In this document: piece by piece, positions 24,139 to 34,745 of the stretch
Layout of the letters: the number at the start of each line of letters is the position of its first letter
Numbering within the stretch: the stretch's first letter is position 1
Position numbers and translations under genes: made by a program
The notes under the pieces: generated by a model
Told to the model about the DNA's origin: nothing
The model's database searches: none
The model's input: only the letters and a program-made list of their open reading frames with translations
Origin: Homalodisca vitripennis
Taxonomy: Eukaryota > Arthropoda > Insecta > Hemiptera > Cicadellidae
Length of the DNA: 64,000 nucleotides
Assembly (NCBI RefSeq): GCF_021130785.1
Contig: NC_060207.1
Span: forward strand, 8,759,501-8,823,500
Direction of reading: 5' to 3'

Positions 24139-24600
24139 TTTTAATCAATCAATCAATATTCTTTTATTGTCATTTACAAGTTACATGTATGGCACAGGTA
24201 CAATTACAATAGTTTACCTTATGTACGATTAATGTACAATAATGGTCAGAAGCTGAAAAATAAAAAAATAAAAAATATATAACATGACCTTAACGTAACA
24301 AATAAAATACATATCACAAATAGAAAAAATTACATAAAAAAGTTGTGTAAAGCAAAGAATGTCCAAGTACGTTCCAACTGAGTAGAAACGTCCCTGAAGT
24401 AAAATCTGCCTTAACCTCTTTCTAAACAGGGCTTTTCTCCTATATTTTTTGAGTTAGTAGGCAGTTTCCAAAATAATCACTCTCGAATATTGCGGCAGGC
24501 CACCAGCCAGGGCCGAGTGATGGGATTTTCTCAGGTTCACACGGGGACGCGTGTTGTGGTGGTGTGTCAGACCCATATATTATAGTTTTGTAAAATTATA
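24139..24600 (-). mobile_element. 5'-truncated non-LTR retrotransposon (LINE) 3' end
   Basis: On the minus strand, a frame from about 24570 encodes HHHNTR, then PRVNL and GLPQYSRVIILETAY. This matches the C-terminal region found after the reverse transcriptase of jockey/CR1/R1-type LINEs (pattern H..NTR ... LP). After a stop and a frame change, KALFRKRLRQILLQGRFYSV follows, like the basic C-terminus with FYS. A 3' UTR follows, with AATAAA (24162-24167 as complement) and a TTGATTGATTGA tail (24145-24157), typical of LINEs that end in short tandem repeats. The reverse transcriptase and endonuclease are absent, and the stop and frameshift show it is dead. The clade is uncertain. Confidence 0.8.
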
Positions 24601-26995
24601 ATGTATGCAAATGTATAATGTATGATAGAAGGGTTAAAGTTCTAAGCTCCCTAATTAAATGAAACGTCAGACACCAGGCAAAACTTTGCAAGAATGGAAT
24701 TTTGATAATTTAAAGAAACATGCGACACGATATCGATATTCAAATTTTGAACACATTCTTTCTTACAAGGGCACACAGATCCAACTGGAGATTTTGAAAG
24801 CATTATTTTCAGCAAATTTAATAGTAGTTTAAATTAAAATTTAACATTTCTAACCTTAACACAATGTTTTACAAACATAAAACTACATAATAAAGACGTA
24901 TATTTTTTATTTTTCAACCGATCTAAAAAGTGTTGAATATCGCTGGATTCGGCGTTACATTTACAACAAAAGATAATTTTTAAAGATTTGTTGCAACTGT
25001 AACAACATTCTGAAATGTTTAATTTGAAAATTTTAAATGATGCCACCTACGAAAAGAGATATAATCTACTTAATTCTTTTTATTAATGTCCCTTTGTTTG
25101 GTCTAAATAAACTGCGAAGTTTCTGTTCATATGATCTTTATGCTTGCTTTTTACGTCTACTACCATTTTCTGACATTTTTCTGTCACGAATACCATGTAT
25201 ATACCTGTATAGGGTCTGTATACATGTATAAAATATAATGATCTGCTTATAATCGAGTGTGTAAGAGAAATATATACCTCGCTAGCAAAGCTAATCAACT
25301 TCTTCAATCAATGAAAAGTTTCCTGATCAACTAAATAGTTCTGGTATTCCGGCCGACAAGGGTAGCGACGTACAATCATGCAGATTCACGTGAGCCATTG
25401 TTTGCTTGGCTGTCCCACATTCACATGACCGACATTCAGTCCGTTTCCAATCCAATAACTAGTACTTGTATGTCTGTCAGAGTAATACAGAGTTATTATT
25501 ACGAAAGCATCAAAAGAAACGCTACCAATATTACCTTGAGTGCTGATGTGTCTATTTTAACTTGTATGCAGAAATTAAATACTTCTATAGTCAATTACTA
25601 ACTTTAACTTTGCACAATAACTGTTACTTAAATGTACTGGGAATACTTTAATGTTGCTATTCGTATGTATGCTGATTGTCACACTTTATTCGCTGTTATT
25701 TGTATTTTATTTTTTCTTACTCAGGATATGAATCTGAGGAACTTCCATTTAGTCCCAAAGGAACCTTTCCACTGTTTCCGTAGTGACAACAAATTCAGGA
25801 TGAATAAGGTTCTGGCATGGACCGCTTTTTGTTAAGATCCTCCAAGATCTTCATGGTGGATGTAACAAGGGAAGCAGGCACTATCTCACTCTTGCTTTCA
25901 AAGGAGTAGATAATCTATATTGCGTTTTTAAATTAAATTTTAACTTATACAACATTATAGTTCTCATATAAGTATGATATTTGCCAACAAAGTAGGACTG
26001 AGGTCGCTACTTGAAATTCCAAATTACTTTGTATAACATATAGTACTAAATAGGGCAATTAAAACTACTTTATAGTTTGGCGAGCAATTAGCTTTGCGTA
26101 TTAAATGCTTCTGGTACAGATGATAAAACAGAGCTAATAAAATGAGGAAAGTAGTCCCACAGTCTGCAGTGCTTTCTTGTTTAAGGAAGGAGAATTTTGA
26201 GTTACAAACCTCTAAGTTGAAGCCATCCAAAGCATTGTTCAATTTAAGTTATAACTTAATCTTTGCTCAATTACCCATTTCGGCTAAAAATTTATTTTTT
26301 TCATAATAATTGGTTTCATTTCATAAATTCCTTGAAATTGCACTCGATGAGTTATCCCATTTTAAATTGACAAGTTAAACTTACCTCTTCGTGGTATATT
26401 ATCATGTATTTTATAATAAATAAGGAAAGTTTCTGAATAAAAGGTATTTTCCACTATCAGTTACATTTTCCAAGTCAAATGCTGTTATATTAGTATTTGT
26501 TGTTTTCTCTTCAACACAAGAAATATGAAAATATATAAATTGTTACTTTTAAACAGTAATGTAATTGTATACATACAATTGTTTTATCAAATTGTAGGTA
26601 TAACAATAAACATGTAAACATGACTGGATGTCTTTATTATTAATTACATTTTACAGCATTAACCTCTAAATATATTCGCTACACTGAAAGCAGTGCATAA
26701 CATAATGCATGGTAGTGAATCAAGGAACAAATAGCATTTATTTAATGCTAATATAACATAGTAAAATGCAAATACATAATATAGATTACAAGTCATCAAG
26801 GAACACAAACATGTGCTCATGATTATATGTCCTTTTATATTTTTTTCATACAGTGTTTTTAACATTTTATATTTAAATTAGAAGTTACATAAAAGACAGG
26901 GATTACCTAAAGAAGTAAAATTGACAGAGATAATGTATTTATGTATTAACTAATTGGTGCTTATAAATTATGCTCTTAAAAAGATATTCAATGTG

Positions 26996-26998
<3 letters not shown>
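24601..26998. other. No recognisable gene
   Basis: AT-rich DNA with several short frames on both strands, none with a known motif. A splice-acceptor-like site with a protein-like continuation at about 25720-25790 is discussed in the findings. No repeat family was recognised. Confidence 0.5.
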
Positions 26999-27068
<70 letters not shown>

Positions 27069-27094
27069 GTGTGTGTGTGTGTGTGTGTGTGTGT
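26999..27094. repeat. Compound TA/TG microsatellite
   Basis: About 33 AT units (26999-27065) are followed by about 13 TG units (27068-27094). The long plus-strand frame here encodes poly(YI) and poly(CV) and is a by-product. Confidence 0.97.
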
Positions 27095-27645
27095 CTTACA
27101 ATTACAATAATTACAATTTTGTACGTACCCATGTGTTTTAATAACTAATGTACTATTTTTATAATTATCAGCTTAGTATAGATTACTTTATCAAATACAA
27201 TATTTAAGCGAAACACAATATTGGTGTTCATACAGAGAAACTAAATGAAACTATTTGTAAGAGAATCTCTTGTTCTCATTTTACACTTTGCTGGCTGTCT
27301 GTTTGTTCCTCTAGAAATGAGTATGGATATTTTAAAACTAATATCAGACAAGAGCTTTTATAAAACTACTTGTATAATTTTCCTAAAGTGGTATACCATG
27401 TGCAAGTTTGAAAAGTGCATAATTTTGTTTTATAAATCGATTTAAATTGTTACTACCATAAACCATGAAATACTTGGTTTGTATACTTTTTCATAATGGC
27501 GTAATATTTTTCAGTTGATCTATGTTTCCTACCTACAAAGTTTAATATTTTTTGCATTATTAAAAAAAGTTTCCCTGTAAATGTTGTTGTTTTGGAATGT
27601 ACTATAAAACATTATTTTTGCCTTATCTTCTACAGTTTTATACTA
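27095..27645. other. No recognisable gene
   Basis: AT-rich DNA between the microsatellite and the mariner-type element. The 66-codon plus-strand frame (27245-27445) is not recognisable. Confidence 0.5.
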
Positions 27646-28205
27646 TACAGGGTGACTGGCTCTTGGTGTGAAAAAATAAATCTGGTAATAATATAGACTT
27701 AGGGCAGTAAGAAACTATTATTTAAACTTTGTATCTAAAAAATCCGGTTTGTAGCGATTTTTTTTCCATTTTCCTGAAAATTTATGTAATTATGTAAAAA
27801 AAAACTGCATTTTTCTCCAATTTTTACTTTGTAAATAATGTTTTTATTGGTTCTTTCTGAAAGTTCATAAAATTTCAATTAAAAAAGACCATAATACGCA
27901 ATTCACATAACTTTATGTGATATTACCAATAAAAGTAAGAAAATTGAAATTTATTTTAAAATAAAAAAAATTTTAGCCAATACTCTGAGCAAATTTAAGT
28001 GAGATTCAATTGTCAAATTTCACAAAAACTTGTCCATTCAATAAGCTACTTAACATAAAAAGTATTTATTTCAGTTTTATTTGTTTCTGTTCTGAAACTT
28101 TCAGAAAGCACCAATAAAAATCGTTTTAAATAATAGTTTCATAGTGCCCTATGTCTATATTATTACCAAATTTATTTTTTCACACCAAGAGCCAGTCACC
28201 CTGTA
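27646..28205. mobile_element. Mariner-type MITE with long inverted repeats
   Basis: The left end CAGGGTGACTGGCTCTTGGT starts at 27648. The right end is its inverted copy, ending CACCCTG at 28203. Both are flanked by TA (27646-27647 and 28204-28205). The inverted repeats match over 79 bp with 4 differences by eye. After a left-arm insertion of about 110 bp they resume with TTTTTATTGGTKCTTTCTGA. CAGGGTG with TA is the terminal style of mariner-like elements. At 556 bp, with no coding frame, it is a non-autonomous copy. Flanking DNA looks ordinary. Confidence 0.85.
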
Positions 28206-29864
28206 TAACCCAAATGTAATTATTCTATTTAAGAATAGTTTGAACTTACAATATATATATATGCCACTCTTAGTAAAACTTGCTGCTCATACTTAAACGT
28301 AATTTTTATCCGTATACATAGATCTCACTCTAAATGTGTATTAATACATTTATTTTTTGAAATCCTTTTGTTGTATAAAAGCTCATACAAATAAATAAGT
28401 ATTTATTTGTATTGTAATACAAATCACATGACATAACTCTGGTGCGAAGGGTTCATGCAATGCTAATTTTGATTTCAGGTGCTGGAATGAACGGAGTTTA
28501 AAATGGAGCTGAACTCAACATTCGCCATTCAAATCAGATATATTATAAAACTATTTAGCTATAAAAGTTTAAACAACGTATAACTTGAAAACTCATTATT
28601 CAATTCGTAAAGCTTTATAGAAAATCCATTCACTGGATAACAAAACCTATTTTGCAAAATAAAATTTATTCAGAGTAGAAGTCTCCCTGTGGTAAGAAAT
28701 TACGCGAAAGTATGTATTTAAAACAGATTAAAATTGACTAGTACACGAGTTCAAAAAAGTTTATAGCATAACTTCTGAACAAGTAGCACTAAGGTTTTGT
28801 GTTTAAGGAAGTATTCATTAAACAAGTCCTTATGTTTTTTAATGAAATAACATTACCTCGAGTATTGGTTATCATATTGATAAATGTGAATACACAATAC
28901 ACAATAGATTTTCCGTTTACCGAGGTGTTTATTTTGAGTTTTGTCATTGCCAAATTATTCCTTTTAATACTATATAATTTTCTTGTTTATTATATAAAAA
29001 CTAGACCCACTCACACAGACGCGCCTATTCCCAAACAGAAGGTAGGAGTACGCAAGGCTTCATGTCACGTGACACGATTCACTAAGTGTAGTGACTATGG
29101 TCCCTATCTCAATGACATCCTGGTGGGATATGGTCCTTCCCATTGCCCGAAAAACTGTCTTGGCCAAACTACCGCTAAGAATTACAAACGTTAGGAGAAT
29201 GCCTTAGGGCAGAGCTGTTTGAAGGTAATGTGCGTATATCTCACGACATCCTGGCCATATGTGTTACATGTGCTGCAAGGAAATGTACCATTTAAGAACT
29301 CGATCTGGGCTATCTAGAAGTGTAGTTTGATCGAAATTTCAAACTCATAGCTCAATTAGATCTTGAGATAACAGCCTAGGTAACACTAAGCCTGACCCCA
29401 TGAAGACAGGTCAACCTTCATCGAACGTAATCTTGTCTATTTATATTAACTAATAATATAATGAGAAATACTATATTTATTATTTAGGAATTAAGTTATG
29501 TCCTAATTTCAAGCCTGTGCTCAATTGAAAATCGAGCATTTCCTTGAATTAGTCTACAAACAAATTATTGTTTTTTTCTTTTTTTAATCTACATGAAATG
29601 TTGAATTAAAATGTAAATTGTAATTACTTTTTCGGAATTAGTTAAAAAAGCAAAAGTTTATAGATATATTAAAGTCGGCGAAATGACAAACACTAATATA
29701 ACCAAAATTAGAAAGCCAAATTTATTTACAATTACATATCTATATGTGGTTTCTTTTCTCTTCCATGCCTAATAAATCAATTTGCGCCATCATTGAACTA
29801 GGTGTAGAATTTAAGTTCTATGCAAAATGTTTAGTCTATAGGTTAATTATCGAGATAGCCTGAG
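28206..29864. other. No recognisable gene
   Basis: AT-rich DNA. The open frame at 28799-29194 (131 codons, GTG at its left edge) changes from hydrophobic to a polar tail with several cysteines, but it has no motif, no plausible start context and no homologue I can name. I treat it as chance, at low confidence. Confidence 0.4.
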
Positions 29865-30112
29865 GACAATTATGTTTTGTTAATGCTCAGCCACATTCCA
29901 TGGAGAGACATGGCCAATTGGAGAACTAAGTGCAGAATTAATGTTCTAAGAAAAATATTTATAGCTTAACTTGTGCCCAGGATAACCTGAGGACGATTAG
30001 GTTTCGTTGATGCTCAGCCAAATACCATGGAGACATGCAACATCAATGAACTTGATATTTCAAATACGGAAATAAAGCTCTACACCAAATATCAATTCTA
30101 CAACCATTTTGT
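29865..30112 (-). repeat. Dispersed GAGCGTTAGCGAA family, copy B (two diverged sub-copies)
   Basis: Two successive blocks read CCTGAGGACAATTATGTTTT then AATGCTCAGCCACATTCCATGG, and CCTGAGGACGATTAGGTTTC then GATGCTCAGCCAAATACCATGG. The second continues with ACATGCAACATCAATGAACT, which corresponds to the inverted copies at 53776 and 61497 (AACGCTCAGCC, then ACC then ATC/TATTGA-ACTC/CCTC). Confidence 0.6.
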
Positions 30113-31154
30113 TAAGTATATTGTTATCCTGCAACCATATATCATGTAAAAATGTCTTTTCTTTCTGTATATCTGAACTTCATCTGAACGCATAGAACTT
30201 CAACTCAACACCTTCATGAAACCTGGCACTTGCGTAGTGTATCGTACTATTTCACTGTCGCATTGCAACATCTTCTCATAATATATTACAAAATATTTCG
30301 CATAGTAACATTTCCCACGATATGTGATTAAAAAGGGTAAAAAAATCAAGTTAATTATGTTAATAAAGCTCAGTTGGGTTAGGAAATAACATGAAACAAT
30401 AAACATTAAGGCAATTGAATTATACAACGTTAGTACCATTGCATATATTGTTTACAAATGAATTATTATACGATGTTTACAATTCATTATATTTTTAGTT
30501 AGAAGAAAGGAAAGAATGAAACAAATAAAACTCTGATTTTAGTTCAAAACTTAAGAGTAGGTAGTCGTCGACAAGTAATTTATAAAAAATGTATGATAAT
30601 TTCGGTTTTTTGTAAAATACGATTGAAATACGTATGTTAACTTCACTCTAATCGAACATAATCTTCTTGCAAATTAATCTAAAGCCGAGTACGTTTCATC
30701 ACGGGATAACTTAAAAACCATTTTGGATAAAATTGTCCCTATTTATTTATAAATACCATTTATAAAACATGAAGCAAAATATGGCCAAATATTATACAAA
30801 TGCTATGAAACCAAGGATTCTTCCCAATTTGATAAGAAAAAAACCGATGAATACATATTTAACCCTTTCGTGCATGAAGGACTTTAGCGTCACTGATAAC
30901 AGTAATAGCAGAAACCTATTGAAAAGTTTATTATTCTCCTATAACCTTTATATGCAGTTTTATCAGCACTCACTATCTCTGAAAGAAGCTATTGTCATTA
31001 AAAGTACTATAATTAAATTTGTAACTATCATTCCGTCTACAAATAATGTTTTTCTGGATTAGACTTTAATAACTTTAATCTTTCCCTATACTTTAGTCTA
31101 TATATCTGTCATTTTATCCTGTATTTCTCATTTGATTCAAAAGATTTAAAACAT

Positions 31155-31211
31155 GTGTCTTTGTTTACAGGTAAGCATTTAAATGAAATGAAGTGGAAGA
31201 CCGTCGTAAGT
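31155..31211 (+). promoter_or_regulatory. Candidate recursive splice site
   Basis: A pyrimidine-rich run and TTTACAG end at 31170 and are followed directly by GTAAGC, giving a 3' splice site abutting a 5' splice site with nothing between. A second donor-like GTAAGT follows at 31206. This is the layout of ratchet points in long insect introns. Chance alone would give about one CAGGTAAG in a window of this size and composition, and no host gene is visible, so it is only a candidate. Confidence 0.25.
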
Positions 31212-31364
31212 ATTAATAGATAATACACAGTATTGACAATAATAAAAAGCGTTACACAATAATATCTGTAGTAATCATGTAAATATTTTACTTTGTTTTA
31301 TTGATATTACACGAATATGGACAGTATAAAATATTAATAGATACAACATAGTGAGTGAATAATG

Positions 31365-31413
31365 CAGCTGTCTAGTGCATTGATAGCAGCTGCACTGATT
31401 CTAATTGCAGCTG
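31365..31413. promoter_or_regulatory. Cluster of three CAGCTG E-boxes
   Basis: CAGCTG occurs at 31365, 31387 and 31408, 22 and 21 bp apart, which is about two helical turns. CAGCTG is the class of E-box bound by bHLH factors such as proneural proteins. The binding factor and any function are inference. Confidence 0.35.
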
Positions 31414-33599
31414 CTGCTGAACACTTCATTATTTTCCTTCCATTGTACTCCCATTTGGTATTATAAAGTTGCAATGTTATACTACACATCCAATACAGTT
31501 TCAACATGTTTATATTTGGTATACGATTATCAAGTGAATAAATTGTGAACAGTCCTATGTTTTGTTAATTTTCATTAGTTTATGTTTATGCCATTAATGT
31601 AAGGATTTGGCTCAAATTTGAACGAGTAAAATAAAACAACTTAGTTGGTTTGATATATAGTAATGATAATAAAATGTAATTATGATAATTGCTTTATTAT
31701 CTTTCTCTTATGATTACATATCAGATTTAAATATCACAAGTTAAAAACTGGAAATCGTATAATTAATATAATTCCTATTTTCATGGAAAATTTAATTTAC
31801 GTTAAGAAATTTATTCATCTCTGTCGATCGTATCTCAAGACTTGTGACGTTGTTCTTTCCACAACAGTCAAAGTGAACGCGTTACAAATAATAAAGCATT
31901 CACAAACATTCACTATCATATAATAATTTTTATAGATTGCCCAAAAGTTGATCTCTCGTACACATGTTATCCTAAAACAATATGAAACCATTATATTAAT
32001 ACGAGCAATTCATAATATTAAATACTCGGTTTACTAATATGTTTCTAACTAATATTTATTGATTTGAGATATTTTTAATAAAACACTTCAAATATCACTG
32101 CAGATATAGTATAGTGTTCAAACTATATCAGAATCAAAATTGACGAGTATTATGTTATTGTATGGAATATGCAACAACAATAAGTTAAAACATAAAAACG
32201 CACTGTTTGGATTTAATTTTCCTGTATGGCTTAAGCATTATTATTTTAACGTACAAACTGCAAATGTGGTTTTTTCAAATATTGTAGGATACAACGTCCA
32301 TACTGTCATTTGCCTATTTTCTTGTTATTTGGAATCAGAAATGCTGTTTCTTTTGTTTGTTAAGGATTACTACCTTAGTACATCCTGACATTTTCAGATT
32401 AATCTTGCAAAGAATATTGCTTTTCCTAAAAAATGTATCAATCAATCATTCTATCCGGCAAAGTCCACAAAATTAGTAGATAAAGTCAGAAGATAATGAA
32501 CTACTTTTTATAATGTCTAAATGTTTGTAAAAAAATTAAATATTAAACTAAATTGTTGAATGATGTAAGTATTCACTACTTCCTTGAGCAATATCAATAA
32601 AGTATGGAATATTTCGAGGTCATTCTTATGCATATTGGCTTTGATAATAGGATTTATAAAAGGCTCAACTTGCCCCAATATCAGTCTATGACATATGGCT
32701 TATGTCGTTTAAAGCGCATTTTGATAAGTCTTCAACGTCTAAAGTTAAATCATGATTTTTGCATACGACTTCTCAAAGGAAAACTATATAAAGCATTTCG
32801 GTATATTAAACAAAAATTCCATCTACTAAGTGGCAATACGAGTACATAGTAAACGAGAGTTGATACATTTCTTATCGTAAATGAAATTTTCTAAATTCAA
32901 AAACTCTTTTGATAATTTTTACATGTATGTCTGAGGCATACGAAATACGGCCATAACATTATAATAATTGAGAAGTTTAAAATAATTCGAAGATTAAAAA
33001 TATTTGAATGGGGAATAGTGAAAATGTGCAGAGTCACAATTACCTAAACCAAAGGAATGTGCCCAATGGTTGTACAAATTAGCCTATAATATATATAATA
33101 CCATACTTAAATGAGGTGTTGATTTGAGGAACATTCTGTCCTGAAACTAAATGTTTCAAAAAAAAAAACAAAAACAAAAAATGTGTATTGTATGTACGGC
33201 ATGTTAAATGTTTATGTGCATTTCAAAAGTGTACATTAATCTTTTAGGTGAGCTTAAAAATAAAGACAAAACCGTAATTTTCCTTCTTTCGTATTTATTA
33301 TTATTTTGTCATAGAATCAAAGTTCAAATTATTCCACTAAGCTGATTGATTCATGTTAGTCTCGAGTGAATAATGGCACTCCAGTACTACCGATTCAAAA
33401 AATAAACATCAAACAAGAGCCATAAAGTGTTAACCAATTTCTTAACGGGTTTGTGACATTCATCCGCTTTGCATATGTTTAATCAGCAAAAAAATATTGA
33501 AACAAATGTGGTTGTGAATTTCTTACAATAAATTACAGCACAACCATATATACCAATATACGTGTCTTACAAAGGCAAATGTGTAGAAAACTCAGGAAA

Positions 33600-33930
33600 C
33601 CAAAACACCCCTGTGCTCATTGTGCTCTGTTCCCAGGGAGAACTTTATCAGACAGCCTGACAAATGTCAGAAGCGACAAACTTGTGGCACATGAGCAGAC
33701 TGGTGACGAGATGGAAGCCCGAAGAGGGGGGGGGGGTTAAAGGGGTAAAACAAACTTGGAGGGCTTTTGTACGTTGCCAAAAAGAGAAGCATATAAATAA
33801 TTACAGCATATCAGAGATGTTTTGGCGCGCGACACCGTCTTTGCGCAGTGCAGCAGTGAGACTGCGGGCGCCACGCGTCCAGTGTTCTCGCGCCACCAGG
33901 TCTACCAACTGTCTCATGCTAATCAACTAA
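33600..33930 (+). other. CpG- and GC-rich patch with a TATAAATA
   Basis: The block contains a run of ten guanines near 33725-33735, TATAAATA near 33793 and a CpG-dense stretch at 33820-33900 (GGCGCGCGACACC, GGGCGCCACGCGTCC, CTCGCGCCACC). An 88-codon frame (33664-33930, ATG start) spans it but has no recognisable domain. It could be a promoter or first exon, or a fragment of a GC-rich repeat. I cannot tell which. Confidence 0.3.
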
Positions 33931-34013
33931 ACTGACATACTATACTTAGTGTATAACACTAACTGTGGTTGGTTGCTTTATTGTGTAAATTACACGATGT
34001 TATTGCTATCCCA

Positions 34014-34745
34014 CATTTAATTGAGTTGTTAGTATTCAGGGCCAATCTTTTCTTTATACCTATCAGAGCGATTTTAAAGAACTTTGTTATTGTAATGAGA
34101 CAACTACATTCATTGGTTTGAGAAAAATCCAATATTAGAATCGTGTAGTCCTAAAAGTATCTAGATAATGTAGAAAAATTCAGTTTAGATGGGTGTAATA
34201 TTTGTGATTTGAGAAAGATTTACTTATTGGTAAAATTATTTAATTATGGACTACATTTACGTGATTTGTTAACACTCATGGCCAATCTTGTCTTTATACA
34301 TATCTGAGTGATTTTTAAGAACTTTTTATAATGTAATGAGACAACACACAAACAAACAAAACTCAAAATTCATTGGTTTGAGACAAACCCCAAGTTTAGA
34401 ATCGCGTACGCCTTCTTAAAAAATCTAGATAATGCAGAAAAATACTGTTTAGATGGGTGTAATATTTGTAATTTGAGAAAGATTTACTAATTAGCTAAAT
34501 TATTTATTTATGGACTAAATTTACTTGATTTGTTAATACTCGTCGCCAATCTTGTCTTTAAACCTAACTGAGCTATTTTTAAGAACTTTGTTAATGTAGT
34601 GAAACTTCAACACTCATTGGTTTGAGACAAAATTCAATTTCAAGATCGCGTCTGCCATCCTAAAAATATCTAGATATTGCAGTAAAATACAATGTAGGGT
34701 TTAATATTTTTAATTTGAAAAGATTTACTTATTAGCTTGGGATAT
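34014..34745. repeat. Degenerate tandem repeat, 3 copies of about 240-264 bp
   Basis: Each copy carries GCCAATCTTKTCTTTA, then GAACTTTGTTAWTGTA, ATTCATTGGTTTGAGA, TATCTAGATAATG and a GATTTACTTATT. GCCAAT lies at 34041, 34281 and 34545. The second copy is longer because of an ACAAACAAACAAAAC insertion. Divergence among copies is high, so the duplication is old. Confidence 0.88.

Larger units (their letters stand above)
30113..33599. other. No recognisable gene; scattered candidate signals
   Basis: AT-rich DNA with no supported coding region. It holds the CAGCTG cluster (31365-31413) and the fused splice-site motif (31155-31211), both listed separately. A run of A and AAAAC repeats lies near 33158-33181. 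The frames at 30769-31062 and 32140-32849 have no family resemblance. Confidence 0.45.

Noticed and set aside
26954..27148. Frame encoding YI and CV repeats
   Set aside because: Translation of the TA/TG microsatellite.
28799..29194. 131-codon frame with a cysteine-containing tail
   Set aside because: GTG edge instead of ATG, no motif, and low-complexity hydrophobic start. It is compatible with chance in this amount of DNA.
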